Of a stretch of DNA of 25,824 nucleotides, positions 9,483 to 16,238 are shown piece after piece; the first letter of the stretch is position 1; every line of letters starts with the position of its first letter. This DNA is from a virus: positions 1 through 25,824 of IMG/VR virus record IMGVR_UViG_3300032282_002475. The stretch is one strand, 5' to 3'. The notes under the pieces are model-generated. The model did no database searches. It had not been told where the DNA came from and saw only the letters and a program-made list of their open reading frames with translations. The position numbers and the translations under genes are program-made.

Positions 9483-9707
9483 ATGACCTCCCCACACCAC
9501 GACGAGTTGTTCCTCGCCATTGGCCGCCTAGAGGGAAAGGTCGATTCCCTGCTCGCCATGCAGCAGAGGACGCAGGAGGAGCTCAAGGACCACGACATTC
9601 GTCTGCGCTCGCTCGAGCACTCCCGTGGGTACATGCTCGGCTGGGCTGCCGCCATTGGTGCGTTTGTCAGCTTCGCCGCCAACTATCTCATCAAGCACTT
9701 CTCGTAA
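9483..9707 (+). CDS. XhlA-like holin candidate
   Basis: About 74 residues from ATG 9483; a TTG at 9477 would add two residues and overlap the previous stop as TTGA. The N-terminal 50 residues are charged and helical (IGRLEGKVDSLLAM, EELKDHDIRLRSLEH). One hydrophobic segment, GWAAAIGAFVSFAANYLI, is followed by a short basic tail. This layout (coiled coil, then a single C-terminal membrane span) and the length match the haemolysin XhlA family and similar phage holin-like proteins in lysis cassettes. The position after the tailspike fits a lysis role. Base composition is GC-rich, unlike the genes on both sides. No endolysin is adjacent, so the holin role is inferred. Confidence 0.6.
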   Translation: MTSPHHDELFLAIGRLEGKVDSLLAMQQRTQEELKDHDIRLRSLEHSRGYMLGWAAAIGAFVSFAANYLIKHFS

Positions 9708-9716
9708 GGACACAAC

Positions 9717-10280
9717 ATGTCTGCCGACATCATCATCGCCACCGACAAGCCGAATTTCCTCACGACCGGACTTCGATCCATTACTTCCGCAGCGGCGTAT
9801 GACGCTGCAAAGCCGACTGCGACGATCCCGTCTACGACCAGTCAGACGGTGCTTATTCCGACGAATCTCGGAGACAAGCCGACGTTGCTTCGCATTGTCC
9901 CGTTCTGTGGATCGTCGAGCCCAGTAACTTCAGTAAACTTCACAGCTGCTGCCGTCCGTGTTGTCGGATGGTCTACCTACGTGCAGACGAGCGGAACGCC
10001 GATCTATGTCCCTACTATCCTCGCCGATCTGGCGTTGACGATTGGTTCGTCCGTTCCGACGCTGACAATTGATGGCGTGTCGCAGTATTTCTTCAACACC
10101 ATTGTTAGTGGCGCTGGAGTTCCAACTGTCAACGTGTACAGCCCTGGTACGGTGTCGGGCGCAAATGACAACAACGCAAGTGCCGTCATTGACACCATCG
10201 GAATGCAGTATGTGACGTTTCAGTTCAAGGGAACGAACGCGAACAGCCCGACGATGGGTGCATTCTACGCCTTCCTCTGA
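9717..10280 (+). CDS. Structural-type protein of unknown function
   Basis: 187 residues with an AAGGA ribosome site 6-10 bases before the ATG. The sequence is rich in Thr, Ser, Val, Ala and Gly, with alternating hydrophobic strands and no long helices, consistent with an all-beta virion protein such as a decoration, cement or tail-tip protein. No signal peptide or membrane segment is visible. It sits between the holin candidate and the SGNH-type gene and shares their lower-GC codon use with the tailspike tip, so it may belong to an exchanged receptor-binding cassette. I do not recognise a family. Confidence 0.75.
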   Translation: MSADIIIATDKPNFLTTGLRSITSAAAYDAAKPTATIPSTTSQTVLIPTNLGDKPTLLRIVPFCGSSSPVTSVNFTAAAVRVVGWSTYVQTSGTPIYVPTILADLALTIGSSVPTLTIDGVSQYFFNTIVSGAGVPTVNVYSPGTVSGANDNNASAVIDTIGMQYVTFQFKGTNANSPTMGAFYAFL

Positions 10281-10292
10281 TCGGAGTTTCCG

Positions 10293-11705
10293 ATGCGCAG
10301 CCTTCTTGGCCGGCGGCATAGATCATTCGCCAGGGGCGTGGTGAACAACATCATGCTCGGCAACAACATCGCCGGTAACCAGTTGTCAATCAGCGGGTTT
10401 GCCGGAAGTGATCTGGCGCGAAACATTCTGCGAACGGCTGATTCCAATGCTGACAGCGTTGACATACTGACCATCGGAGATTCCAACATTGGATTCAACG
10501 AGTATGGGTATGCGGGCGGAATCTACAAGGCGATGCAGCCGCTTTGCTCTGAATATGCAACGGGAATCCTTCCGAGTGCCCTGTCTGGTGGTAGTGCTTC
10601 ATTCACCGGGACGATTCTTGGCGATGGGTTGACCCTGTCGTATATCAGCAATAACGAGGCATCTGCAAGTGGATCGGGTGCCCAGATCAAGTTGCTTGTC
10701 ACTGAAGCAGGAACCAATTCGACTGCCGCGCAGATCACCACTGCTCTCGGCATGAATTTGTCTTTGCTTCCATCCGTTCTTGGAGATGCGAAAACCTACC
10801 AGGGCGTGTATCTCGATTCAGACATCAACACCACGACCAAGATTTGGACATCCGCAGCAAACAAGAACTGCATCATCTTCGGAGCTTCCGGATGCCCGAT
10901 GAATGTCGCAAATGCATCCATGCAAAGCAGAATCGTGCATGGAAAATTCTCCACTGGAAGCGGCTCGTTCAAGCACATCACTTGGCCTACGGTAAATAGT
11001 TCTTCGTCTGTGCTAACAAGCGGCGGTCCATCGGTGACCACATCGACTTGGCCGTTCACTGCTCCGGCAAGTGGTTCGTATCGGGTCGGATGGGATGGAT
11101 TTTCTCAGGGAGCAAGCTTTTACCCGACCGGGCCGATTGCCGTCATTTTGCAAAGCGTGATTCGACTGTCCACGAAGGGATTCGCTCATACGAATGTGAT
11201 GCGCGATCCGGGAAAGACAACGACGCAACTTGCCGACCGAATCGAAGCGATGGACAAACTGCTGGACGAATATCTGCGCGAGAGCAGAGATCGACAGATC
11301 GCAGCTGGTGGTTCCGGGAATGTCGTTGTAGCAACGTGCAGCGGCATCAATGGAACTGAAACGGCATCAAGCTTCATTGCTAACACGCAGAGAATTGTTG
11401 ATCGCGTTCGATTGCGGTGGGCTGCCATCGGTGGAGACATGAACAAGTTGGCGTTCATCGTGATCCCAACACATCCGGTCACGACCGTCATCAATCAGTG
11501 GCTCACAGACAGAGCTGCAATTGTTTCTGCCGCCAATGCATGGTCCGCGACACAGCCAGGTGTATGCGTTCACGACATTGCTGTTCCGTATCCAGGAGCG
11601 ACCATCCTCGCAAATGGTTGGTATGACGCAGGTGGACAGGCGCATCTGACGCAAACAGGATATTCAACGATCTCTGCAAACTGCATCAATACGCTCGTCG
11701 CATGA
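10293..11705 (+). CDS. SGNH/GDSL-type hydrolase, probable virion-associated esterase
   Basis: 470 residues. ILTIGDSNIGF places G62-D63-S64 as the GDS(L) block I with S64 as candidate nucleophile. G351-I352-N353 in VATCSGINGTE fits block III (G-x-N), and the C-terminal AHLTQTGYS with H451 fits block V. The usual Asp three residues before the catalytic His is absent (residue 448 is Gly); D445 may substitute. Residues 90-300 form a large Ser/Thr/Gly-rich beta insert, probably carbohydrate-binding. The first 15 residues are Arg-rich and a second ATG at 10353 is possible. With its position near the tailspike, this suggests a deacetylase or esterase acting on surface polysaccharide, but the substrate is inferred. 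It overlaps the next gene by four bases (ATGA). Confidence 0.7.
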   Translation: MRSLLGRRHRSFARGVVNNIMLGNNIAGNQLSISGFAGSDLARNILRTADSNADSVDILTIGDSNIGFNEYGYAGGIYKAMQPLCSEYATGILPSALSGGSASFTGTILGDGLTLSYISNNEASASGSGAQIKLLVTEAGTNSTAAQITTALGMNLSLLPSVLGDAKTYQGVYLDSDINTTTKIWTSAANKNCIIFGASGCPMNVANASMQSRIVHGKFSTGSGSFKHITWPTVNSSSSVLTSGGPSVTTSTWPFTAPASGSYRVGWDGFSQGASFYPTGPIAVILQSVIRLSTKGFAHTNVMRDPGKTTTQLADRIEAMDKLLDEYLRESRDRQIAAGGSGNVVVATCSGINGTETASSFIANTQRIVDRVRLRWAAIGGDMNKLAFIVIPTHPVTTVINQWLTDRAAIVSAANAWSATQPGVCVHDIAVPYPGATILANGWYDAGGQAHLTQTGYSTISANCINTLVA

Positions 11706-12190
11706 GGATCGTGATTCTGTTGTTTGGTATGTGCCTGTGTGGTTGCAATCCGGTCGCACGGATTTCGGCGAACGCGACGGCGATCCGCAATGAGGCGCAG
11801 GCGCTCATTGACCACGGTAATGCCACCGGCGACCAGGTCGTGGTGCATGGCGCAACGAGCATTGACGAACACGCGGCGGCAATTCACGGCGACATCCCGA
11901 ACGTGCAGGCGATCACCCCTGCTTGGCTGTCAACTCTGAAGTGGTGGGGCATCGCGCTGGCGGTCGCCGGCGTGGCGTTCGTCCTGTGGCAAAGCGGTGC
12001 CTTTACGGCCGTCCGCATCGCCATCGGGTGGCTGCCGAGGCGGAAAGTGGCCGCCGCTGAACTTGCTGCGGATACACTCGACGAATCGCGCCCGGAAGGC
12101 GAGCGCGAGCTCATTGCCGCCTTGCGCTCCGATCCGGAGTTCGACGCGGCGTTCAAACGCGCCAAACGGCGCAGAAAGATGCAGTCATGA
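11702..12190 (+). CDS. Lipoprotein-like membrane protein (possible lysis function)
   Basis: 162 residues, starting within the stop of the SGNH-type gene (ATGA overlap, translational coupling). The N-terminus MRIVILLFGMCLCGC is a short signal with a lipobox-like LCGC ending at C15, so lipidation is plausible. A second hydrophobic stretch, WWGIALAVAGVAFVLW, lies near residues 80-96. The C-terminal 60 residues are charged and end in KRAKRRRKMQS. Signal, periplasmic part, membrane span and basic tail resemble a spanin-like or holin-accessory protein, but no family is recognised. It overlaps the next small gene as ATGA, forming one unit. Confidence 0.65.
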   Translation: MRIVILLFGMCLCGCNPVARISANATAIRNEAQALIDHGNATGDQVVVHGATSIDEHAAAIHGDIPNVQAITPAWLSTLKWWGIALAVAGVAFVLWQSGAFTAVRIAIGWLPRRKVAAAELAADTLDESRPEGERELIAALRSDPEFDAAFKRAKRRRKMQS

Positions 12191-12297
12191 TTCTCGCTGA
12201 CTTCCTCGGTACCACGTGGTTCATCGCTCTCATCGGCCTAGTCGGCATCATCGCCGGCGCATGGCTGTGGAAAATGTATGGGCACAAGATCCGCTGA
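12187..12297 (+). CDS. 36-residue single-span membrane peptide
   Basis: Starts inside the previous stop codon (ATGA overlap) and ends at TGA 12295-12297. The product has one hydrophobic span (WFIALIGLVGIIAGAWLW) and a basic end, KMYGHKIR. Size, coupling and position at the end of the tail/lysis unit suggest a small holin or holin-modulating peptide. It is the last rightward gene before the convergent leftward operon. Confidence 0.55.
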   Translation: MILADFLGTTWFIALIGLVGIIAGAWLWKMYGHKIR

Positions 12298-12375
12298 CCA
12301 GCCCCGAGGCGTTCGCGCCGACGGCACTGCGGGCGGGCGTGGCCTACGAGCTGCGCCCGCTTCGCCAATTGAAAA

Positions 12376-12414
12376 CCCCCGCCCGGATCTCCGTCGTGAG
12401 GAGTCGGGCGGGGG
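12376..12414 (-). terminator. Intrinsic terminator of the leftward early operon
   Basis: CCCCCGCCCG (12376-12385) and CGGGCGGGGG (12405-12414) form a perfect 10-bp GC stem around a 19-base loop that can pair further (CTCC/GGAG). Read on the minus strand the stem is followed by TTTTC, so it ends transcription from the Gp157-like gene. The plus-strand side has no T run. The stretch 12298-12431 otherwise holds no supported gene. Confidence 0.8.
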
Positions 12415-12431
12415 GAGGAGAGGATGGCGGT

Positions 12432-12938
12432 TTAGCGGATTCGCAGGCTTGTGCCGCGTGGCAAGAGCGTCACGCCGTGGATCGTAGCACCCGCTGCCAG
12501 CGCCTCGCGCAGCGCGGCCTTGTCGGCTTCGACGCGCACGGCCTGGTACTGCTGCGGGAGCTGCTCGGGCGGGACGGTGACCTCGAGCGGCTGTGCGCCG
12601 CCGTTGGCCTGCACCGACAAGCGGAACCGGGCCGTCTCGAGCTTGCCCTTCCCGGTGGCCTCCATCGCGTCCTTCAGTCGCTGCTTGAGGCGGTCGGCGA
12701 GCGCCTCGTCGGCGGCGGCCAGGTCGCGCATGCGCTTGGCCTCCTCGGCGCGGCTATCAGCGCGGCTGCGGAGCGACTGGATCAGGGCGGCGTAGTCATC
12801 GGCCTTGGCCTCGAGCTCCTCGTCGAGGCCGGCGAGCGCCTCGTCGAGCGCAGCCTGCGCTTCGGTGCTGTCTCCTGCCCCGTCGAGAATGGCCTCAACG
12901 AGTGTGGCAATTTCGGTCTGAATGGCGTACAGGTTCAT
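12432..12938 (-). CDS. Gp157-like phage protein
   Basis: 168 residues. It starts MNLYAIQTEIATLVEAIL, has a long coiled-coil middle with DEELEAKADDYAALIQSL and a following Ala/Glu/Arg-rich helix, and ends with VTLLPRGTSLRIR. This order (NLYEIQ-type start, EKADAYAAVI-type helix, GTSLRIR end) is the signature of the siphovirus Gp157 family. These genes commonly sit beside single-strand annealing recombinases, as here; the molecular role is not established. The start overlaps the upstream gene's stop by four bases and is preceded by an AAGGAAAAGGAAA purine tract. It is the last gene of the operon, 18 bases before the terminator hairpin. Confidence 0.8.
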   Translation of the reverse strand: MNLYAIQTEIATLVEAILDGAGDSTEAQAALDEALAGLDEELEAKADDYAALIQSLRSRADSRAEEAKRMRDLAAADEALADRLKQRLKDAMEATGKGKLETARFRLSVQANGGAQPLEVTVPPEQLPQQYQAVRVEADKAALREALAAGATIHGVTLLPRGTSLRIR

Positions 12939-13189
12939 TCGATTTCCTTTTCCTTGGCGTTTCCAATAATGGTAGCCATTGCTTGCATGTCATCAACTAC
13001 GGTGCCTTCATGGCAGACTTTGTATTGATCAACAAGCAGGGATTCAATTCGTTTGCCAAGGTCAACCAGCAATCCAGCCTCGTCAACAACTAGATAAAGC
13101 ATGCGAACATCATTCATATTGTATGCCGTGACTGAACCCATTTGTTTTTCGCCATCATCTGGGTTGCCAACAACAAGAAAGTAAGCCAT
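12935..13189 (-). CDS. Hypothetical protein, 84 residues
   Basis: MAYFLVVGNPDDGEKQM at the start, then an acidic, Val/Leu-rich region (MLYLVVDEAGLLVDLGKRIESLL) and a helix ending KEKEIE. No family recognised. DNA is noticeably lower in GC than its neighbours, suggesting a separate origin. GAGGAGAATCACGC lies just before the start, the same leader as for the upstream bet gene. It overlaps the Gp157-like gene by four bases. Confidence 0.65.
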   Translation of the reverse strand: MAYFLVVGNPDDGEKQMGSVTAYNMNDVRMLYLVVDEAGLLVDLGKRIESLLVDQYKVCHEGTVVDDMQAMATIIGNAKEKEIE

Positions 13190-13210
13190 TGCGTGATTCT
13201 CCTCGTATGG

Positions 13211-14230
13211 TCAGAAGGGCAGATCGTCGGCGTCGATGACGGCTGCGGATGGCGCGTTGGTCGGTGCCTGCTCGGCACGGACCACGCGCATGATGGTGAG
13301 CGCATCACCGACGCGGGCGATATTGAGGCACAGTTCGGCGTTGATGGCTTGCTCGCACAGGTCGGCGTACTCGGAGACGGTGGTGGCGATCCAGGCGGTG
13401 CCGTGCTCGCCGGCGGCCTGCACGGCGATGGGCTTGCCGGGACGGCGGACCACGCGCTGGATCAGGAACAGCCCCTCGTACTCCTCGGGGTACGAGTCAG
13501 CGGGCGCGGGCGCTGCCGTGGCAACGGGAGCGGGCGCAGCGAGCGCCTGCCGCGTCGTGCGCTTGCGGACGGGCTTGGGGTCGTCCGCGACCGCGGGCGC
13601 GTCCTGGGGCATCGTGGTGGCTTCCACGGGTGCCGGGGCGGGCAGGGCAGCGACGGCCGGGACGGCAGGGGCCGCCGGCGGATTATCTTGCTGACCCATC
13701 TCCTCGGGCGTATACAGGCCCGACAGCTCGGCGGGGAACGCCTTGCGGAGAGCAAGCGCCTCGGCGCACTTGGCGATCATCACGGTGGGCATCTTGCCCC
13801 ACATCCCGGTCAGGTAGCCGTCCTTCGACCGCTGCGCGTACTCGCGGAAAAGCGCGATGGCCCCGACCGCCTCAACGAACCCCTTGCGGTAGACGCCGAC
13901 GCGGGCGGCTGCCGGCGGCTCGTCGTGGAGCCACACGTCCACCCACTTGCCGTCCGTGCCGCAGTAGGCGACGGCGGTCTGGCCGGCGTACTCGCCGCTG
14001 CGCTGGGCGACCAGGCGGAAGCCGTCGATGCTGACCTGCGTTTGCATCACTTCGCGGCCGGCACGCTTGTCCCAGCGACGGACCGCGTAAATCTGCCGTG
14101 CGAACGGGTCAAGCCCGGTGCGTTCGCAGATGTTGAAAAACAACTCCAGTTCGTCGCGGCTCGCCCCCGAGCAAAGGGTGCGTGCGAGCAGCTCGCGCTT
14201 CTCGTCATCAAGCCTTGCCAATGCAGTCAT
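13211..14230 (-). CDS. bet: Bet/RecT-type single-strand annealing recombinase with extra C-terminal domain
   Basis: 339 residues from ATG 14230, chosen because GAGGAGAA lies 7-14 bases upstream; an earlier in-frame ATG at 14278 lies within the promoter. Residues 1-175 match the Bet-type annealase core: TGLDPFARQIYAVRRWD near 38-54, QVSIDGFRLVAQRSGEYAG near 65-83 and KCAEALALRKAFP near 154-166. Residues 180-247 are a Pro/Ala linker. Residues 250-320 form a compact, strand-rich segment (GLFLIQRVVRRPGKPIAVQ, TVSEYADL, LNIARVGDALTIMRVV) that could be an OB-fold. The protein ends DADDLPF, like the tip of bacterial SSB. It would anneal DNA during replication-linked recombination with RusA next door. 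The core assignment is firm; the OB-fold and SSB-tail reading is my inference. Confidence 0.88.
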   Translation of the reverse strand: MTALARLDDEKRELLARTLCSGASRDELELFFNICERTGLDPFARQIYAVRRWDKRAGREVMQTQVSIDGFRLVAQRSGEYAGQTAVAYCGTDGKWVDVWLHDEPPAAARVGVYRKGFVEAVGAIALFREYAQRSKDGYLTGMWGKMPTVMIAKCAEALALRKAFPAELSGLYTPEEMGQQDNPPAAPAVPAVAALPAPAPVEATTMPQDAPAVADDPKPVRKRTTRQALAAPAPVATAAPAPADSYPEEYEGLFLIQRVVRRPGKPIAVQAAGEHGTAWIATTVSEYADLCEQAINAELCLNIARVGDALTIMRVVRAEQAPTNAPSAAVIDADDLPF

Positions 14231-14287
14231 CGTGATTCTCCTCTCGTGACTCGTCGCCTCGGGCACGCGCCCGATCACGACAGGAAT

Positions 14288-14316
14288 ACTATACGAGAGA
14301 GAATGGTGTGTGTCAA
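14288..14316 (-). promoter_or_regulatory. Sigma70-type promoter for bet and downstream genes
   Basis: On the minus strand: TTGACA (14316-14311), 17-base spacer, TATAGT (14293-14288). The -35 is perfect and the -10 has five of six consensus bases. It overlaps the end of rusA and would give a leader of roughly 50 bases. That leader contains a 6-bp hairpin (TCGGGC/GCCCGA, 14259-14274). A TCGTGAT at its 5' end can pair with TCACGA before the ribosome site or with ATCACGA overlapping the start codon. Confidence 0.8.
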
Positions 14317-14723
14317 GCCCACACTTTCACGATGGTTTCGGCGCGGTCGCCGTATTCCTTGCAAGCCGACAAGATGGCGATCTGCCCGTCATCGACGTAG
14401 ACGATGCCGGTCATGGCGTCGCCGGCGCTGCGGACGAGTTTGTCGAGGTCTGGACGCCTCGGTGCGAGTGGCGCGGTCGCCTTCAGTGAACCCTTCGCCG
14501 TGTAATGGCTGGCGGGGCGGACGAATCGGAACAGCAACTCAACCGCCACGGTTCCAGTCGCCGGCGGTTGCGTCCATGCCTGCCTCGCCGCCAAAGCGAA
14601 CACGGCACGGTACGGCTTGACCTTGGCGGATGACTCGAGCAGCAGGATGCGGCCGGCCCTCGAGCGCACGGCCCGTTTCGATCCTTGGGGGGCTGCCTCG
14701 CCGGGGACGCTGAAAGTAATCAT
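14313..14723 (-). CDS. rusA: RusA-type Holliday junction resolvase
   Basis: 136 residues. The RusA signature is clear: N-terminal ITFSVPGEAAPQGSKR, then RRPDLDKLVRSAGDAMTG and IVYVDDGQI. Candidate metal-binding acidic residues are D92, D94, D102, D111 and D112, with a basic CKEYGDRAE after them. Length is typical of phage RusA (about 120-140). The enzyme cuts four-way junctions formed by annealing-driven recombination, which fits the bet gene downstream. It overlaps the upstream 61-residue gene by four bases, and its 3' end carries the -35 element of the bet promoter. Confidence 0.88.
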   Translation of the reverse strand: MITFSVPGEAAPQGSKRAVRSRAGRILLLESSAKVKPYRAVFALAARQAWTQPPATGTVAVELLFRFVRPASHYTAKGSLKATAPLAPRRPDLDKLVRSAGDAMTGIVYVDDGQIAILSACKEYGDRAETIVKVWA

Positions 14724-14905
14724 TCCCGCCTCCTATGGTTCGTGTCGCGCATGATGAAGGCGTTCACCTGTTTCATCGCCTTTGCCAACTCGAGCCGCAG
14801 GTACACGACCTCCTGCATCAATTCGATGGTAAGCGGATCGTCTGTCCCGCTGACACGCACACGGTCCACGATGTCCTCATCCGTTTCCCCTCGACCAGGC
14901 TTCAT
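14720..14905 (-). CDS. Hypothetical protein, 61 residues
   Basis: Starts MKPGRGETDEDIVDRVRV and continues as an amphipathic helix (IELMQEVVYLRLELAKAMKQVNAFI), ending basic (NHRRRE). No family recognised. It overlaps rusA by four bases and lies two bases after the preceding gene, so it is co-translated with the operon. A coiled-coil dimer or accessory factor is possible but unproven. Confidence 0.6.
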   Translation of the reverse strand: MKPGRGETDEDIVDRVRVSGTDDPLTIELMQEVVYLRLELAKAMKQVNAFIMRDTNHRRRE

Positions 14906-14907
14906 GG

Positions 14908-15108
14908 TTAGCCGGACCCTTCGTAGAGGATGCGTTCGATCCGCTTTGGCAACAATGACCGAAGTCTCCTCACTTCATCGCGCAGGGCGCGGATCTCGCG
15001 TGCGGCCTCGCGGCGCTCCTCAAGCGCCATCTCTCCCATGCCATCCCACACGACATCGAGGCGATGGAGGATGTCGCTGTCGTGGTGTTCATCACCCGGA
15101 TCGGTCAT
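14908..15108 (-). CDS. Hypothetical coiled-coil protein, 66 residues
   Basis: The start at 15108 overlaps the stop of the HTH gene (ATGA); the frame is open much further upstream but that part is antisense-like noise over other genes. The product starts with an acidic segment (MTDPGDEHHDSDILHRLD) and continues as a helix rich in Glu, Arg and Ala (ALEERREAAREIRALRDE). No family recognised. The four-base overlap repeated along this operon supports this start. Confidence 0.6.
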   Translation of the reverse strand: MTDPGDEHHDSDILHRLDVVWDGMGEMALEERREAAREIRALRDEVRRLRSLLPKRIERILYEGSG

Positions 15109-15404
15109 GGTTGCATTCCTTCGCATTCGCAGAGCAGGGCGTGCAGGGCGTAGAGACTGATGCGCTGTCTGCCGTTGGCGACGAGCGACAGGTAGGTTGG
15201 GGACAGGCCGGTATTGCGTGCGAGATTCCGCAGGCTTCGACCGCGCTTTGCCATTTCGATGGCCTTTGGCCCGTGCCATTCCAGCGCGTGGCGGTCGTAT
15301 TCGGCGTGAGATGCGAGCTTGCACACGACGGCGGCAAGTGCCTTCGTGCCCTTTGGGGCATCCTTCAGCATGGTTGCTGGCTTGAGCTTGCGGGTGGTGC
15401 TCAC
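15105..15404 (-). CDS. HTH DNA-binding protein (XRE/Cro-like)
   Basis: 99 residues. The C-terminal half contains a helix-turn-helix (SLRNLARNTGLSPTYLSLVA then NGRQRISLYALHAL, residues about 56-90) of the type in XRE/Cro regulators, where NTGLSPTYLSLVANG fits turn and recognition helix. The N-terminal 50 residues are basic and not recognised. It lies mid-operon with four-base overlaps on both sides, so it is made with the early genes. It may autoregulate this operon or repress the divergent or late genes; the operator is unknown. No paired C-terminal repressor or protease domain is present. Confidence 0.7.
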   Translation of the reverse strand: MSTTRKLKPATMLKDAPKGTKALAAVVCKLASHAEYDRHALEWHGPKAIEMAKRGRSLRNLARNTGLSPTYLSLVANGRQRISLYALHALLCECEGMQP

Positions 15405-15649
15405 TTGCCGTCCCTTTCAAATTGACCAAACTCTCCGCCGTGGTCCCAAGTTTCCTTTCGCAGTTCTTCCGCTTCCCGCCTCGCCTCGTCGCGCTCGGCG
15501 GTGAGGAGAGCGATGGCGTCTGCGGCTTCGCGGGTGATGGCGGTGCATTCCATCCATTGCGCCTTTTCCACCATGACCCACAATTGCTTCGGCGAGGCGG
15601 CTTGGGTTGCCATCCATTCGCGGCGCAGGCGTTGAACAAGTTCTGTCAT
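15401..15649 (-). CDS. Hypothetical coiled-coil protein, 82 residues
   Basis: MTELVQRLRREWMATQAA, then a Trp-containing stretch and a long helix (AADAIALLTAERDEARREAE) ending FGQFERDGK. Proteins with an AADAIALLTAERDEA-type segment are frequent in phage early regions without known function. Overlaps both neighbours by four bases. Confidence 0.6.
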   Translation of the reverse strand: MTELVQRLRREWMATQAASPKQLWVMVEKAQWMECTAITREAADAIALLTAERDEARREAEELRKETWDHGGEFGQFERDGK

Positions 15650-15903
15650 CGCAGTCCTTTCAGGATTTCTGGAAGTGGTCGGGAATTTCCATCAGAACCA
15701 GCTCTGTCCAATACACGATTCATTCGTTCCTTGACAATATCGTGCTGAAGTTGCTCGATGCAATCGGCGACGCCATTGAAGAATCTTGCCTCTGATCGAC
15801 AATGAATCGCAAAGTCCTTGTGGATCTTCGATTGTCGCTTTGCGGCGGAAAGCCGATCATTGGCACGTTGTCGAAGAAGATAAATCGCATGGTCAACATT
15901 CAT
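15646..15903 (-). CDS. Hypothetical protein, 85 residues
   Basis: MNVDHAIYLLRQRANDRLSA followed by basic helical segments (AAKRQSKIHKDFAIHCRSEA) and CIEQLQHDIVKERMNRVL. No motif recognised. Its DNA is lower in GC than most of the operon, like the next gene upstream, suggesting a recently acquired pair. Four-base overlaps on both sides. Confidence 0.6.
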   Translation of the reverse strand: MNVDHAIYLLRQRANDRLSAAKRQSKIHKDFAIHCRSEARFFNGVADCIEQLQHDIVKERMNRVLDRAGSDGNSRPLPEILKGLR

Positions 15904-16238
15904 CGCTCGACATCTCCTTTAGGACCAATTCGCTCAAGGTCATCCCGCAATGCTCCACCATCGGCGATGGACAGTACCTCCTGCATTGGGAATCCTTGAG
16001 GCATGTGGTCTGGCGTGACTGTCTTGCCATCAAGCGATATCTCGACAATTGTCCAATCGCGGAGTGTCCAATACTTGCGTACCAGTGATCCGCCGTGCTG
16101 GTCGAATTGCTCATCTTCCTCAAGCGTCCATTCCGCTTCGACGGTCACATCGACGGCATGGTCTTGAAGATAAACACGCAATTGCTCATTGTTGGTAGCA
16201 AAGTCGCTGATGACTGCCACGGTGATCTCTGCCTTCAT
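15900..16238 (-). CDS. Hypothetical protein, 112 residues
   Basis: The start at 16238 is chosen because GGAGG lies 6-10 bases upstream and it overlaps the previous stop by four bases; the frame is open further upstream but that part is antisense-like noise over the next gene. The product begins MKAEITVAVISDFATNNEQL and has an acidic middle (AEWTLEEDEQFDQHGG) and aromatic strands (KYWTLRDWTIVEISLDG). No family recognised. A small acidic mixed alpha/beta protein in a phage early operon could be a host-takeover or anti-defence factor; this is speculation. DNA is low in GC. Confidence 0.6.
   Translation of the reverse strand: MKAEITVAVISDFATNNEQLRVYLQDHAVDVTVEAEWTLEEDEQFDQHGGSLVRKYWTLRDWTIVEISLDGKTVTPDHMPQGFPMQEVLSIADGGALRDDLERIGPKGDVER

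Noticed and set aside
12216-13028. Rightward open frame of 270 codons across the terminator
   Set aside because: Runs through the terminator hairpin and antisense to the Gp157-like gene; the start MAVENVWAQDPLT looked tempting but no stop occurs before the antisense part.
13142-14620. Rightward open frame of 492 codons
   Set aside because: Antisense to bet and rusA, both strongly supported; Gly/Arg-rich reading typical of shadows.
14908-15639. Leftward 243-codon open frame
   Set aside because: Only the last 66 codons have a supported start with ATGA overlap; the rest covers other genes in another frame.
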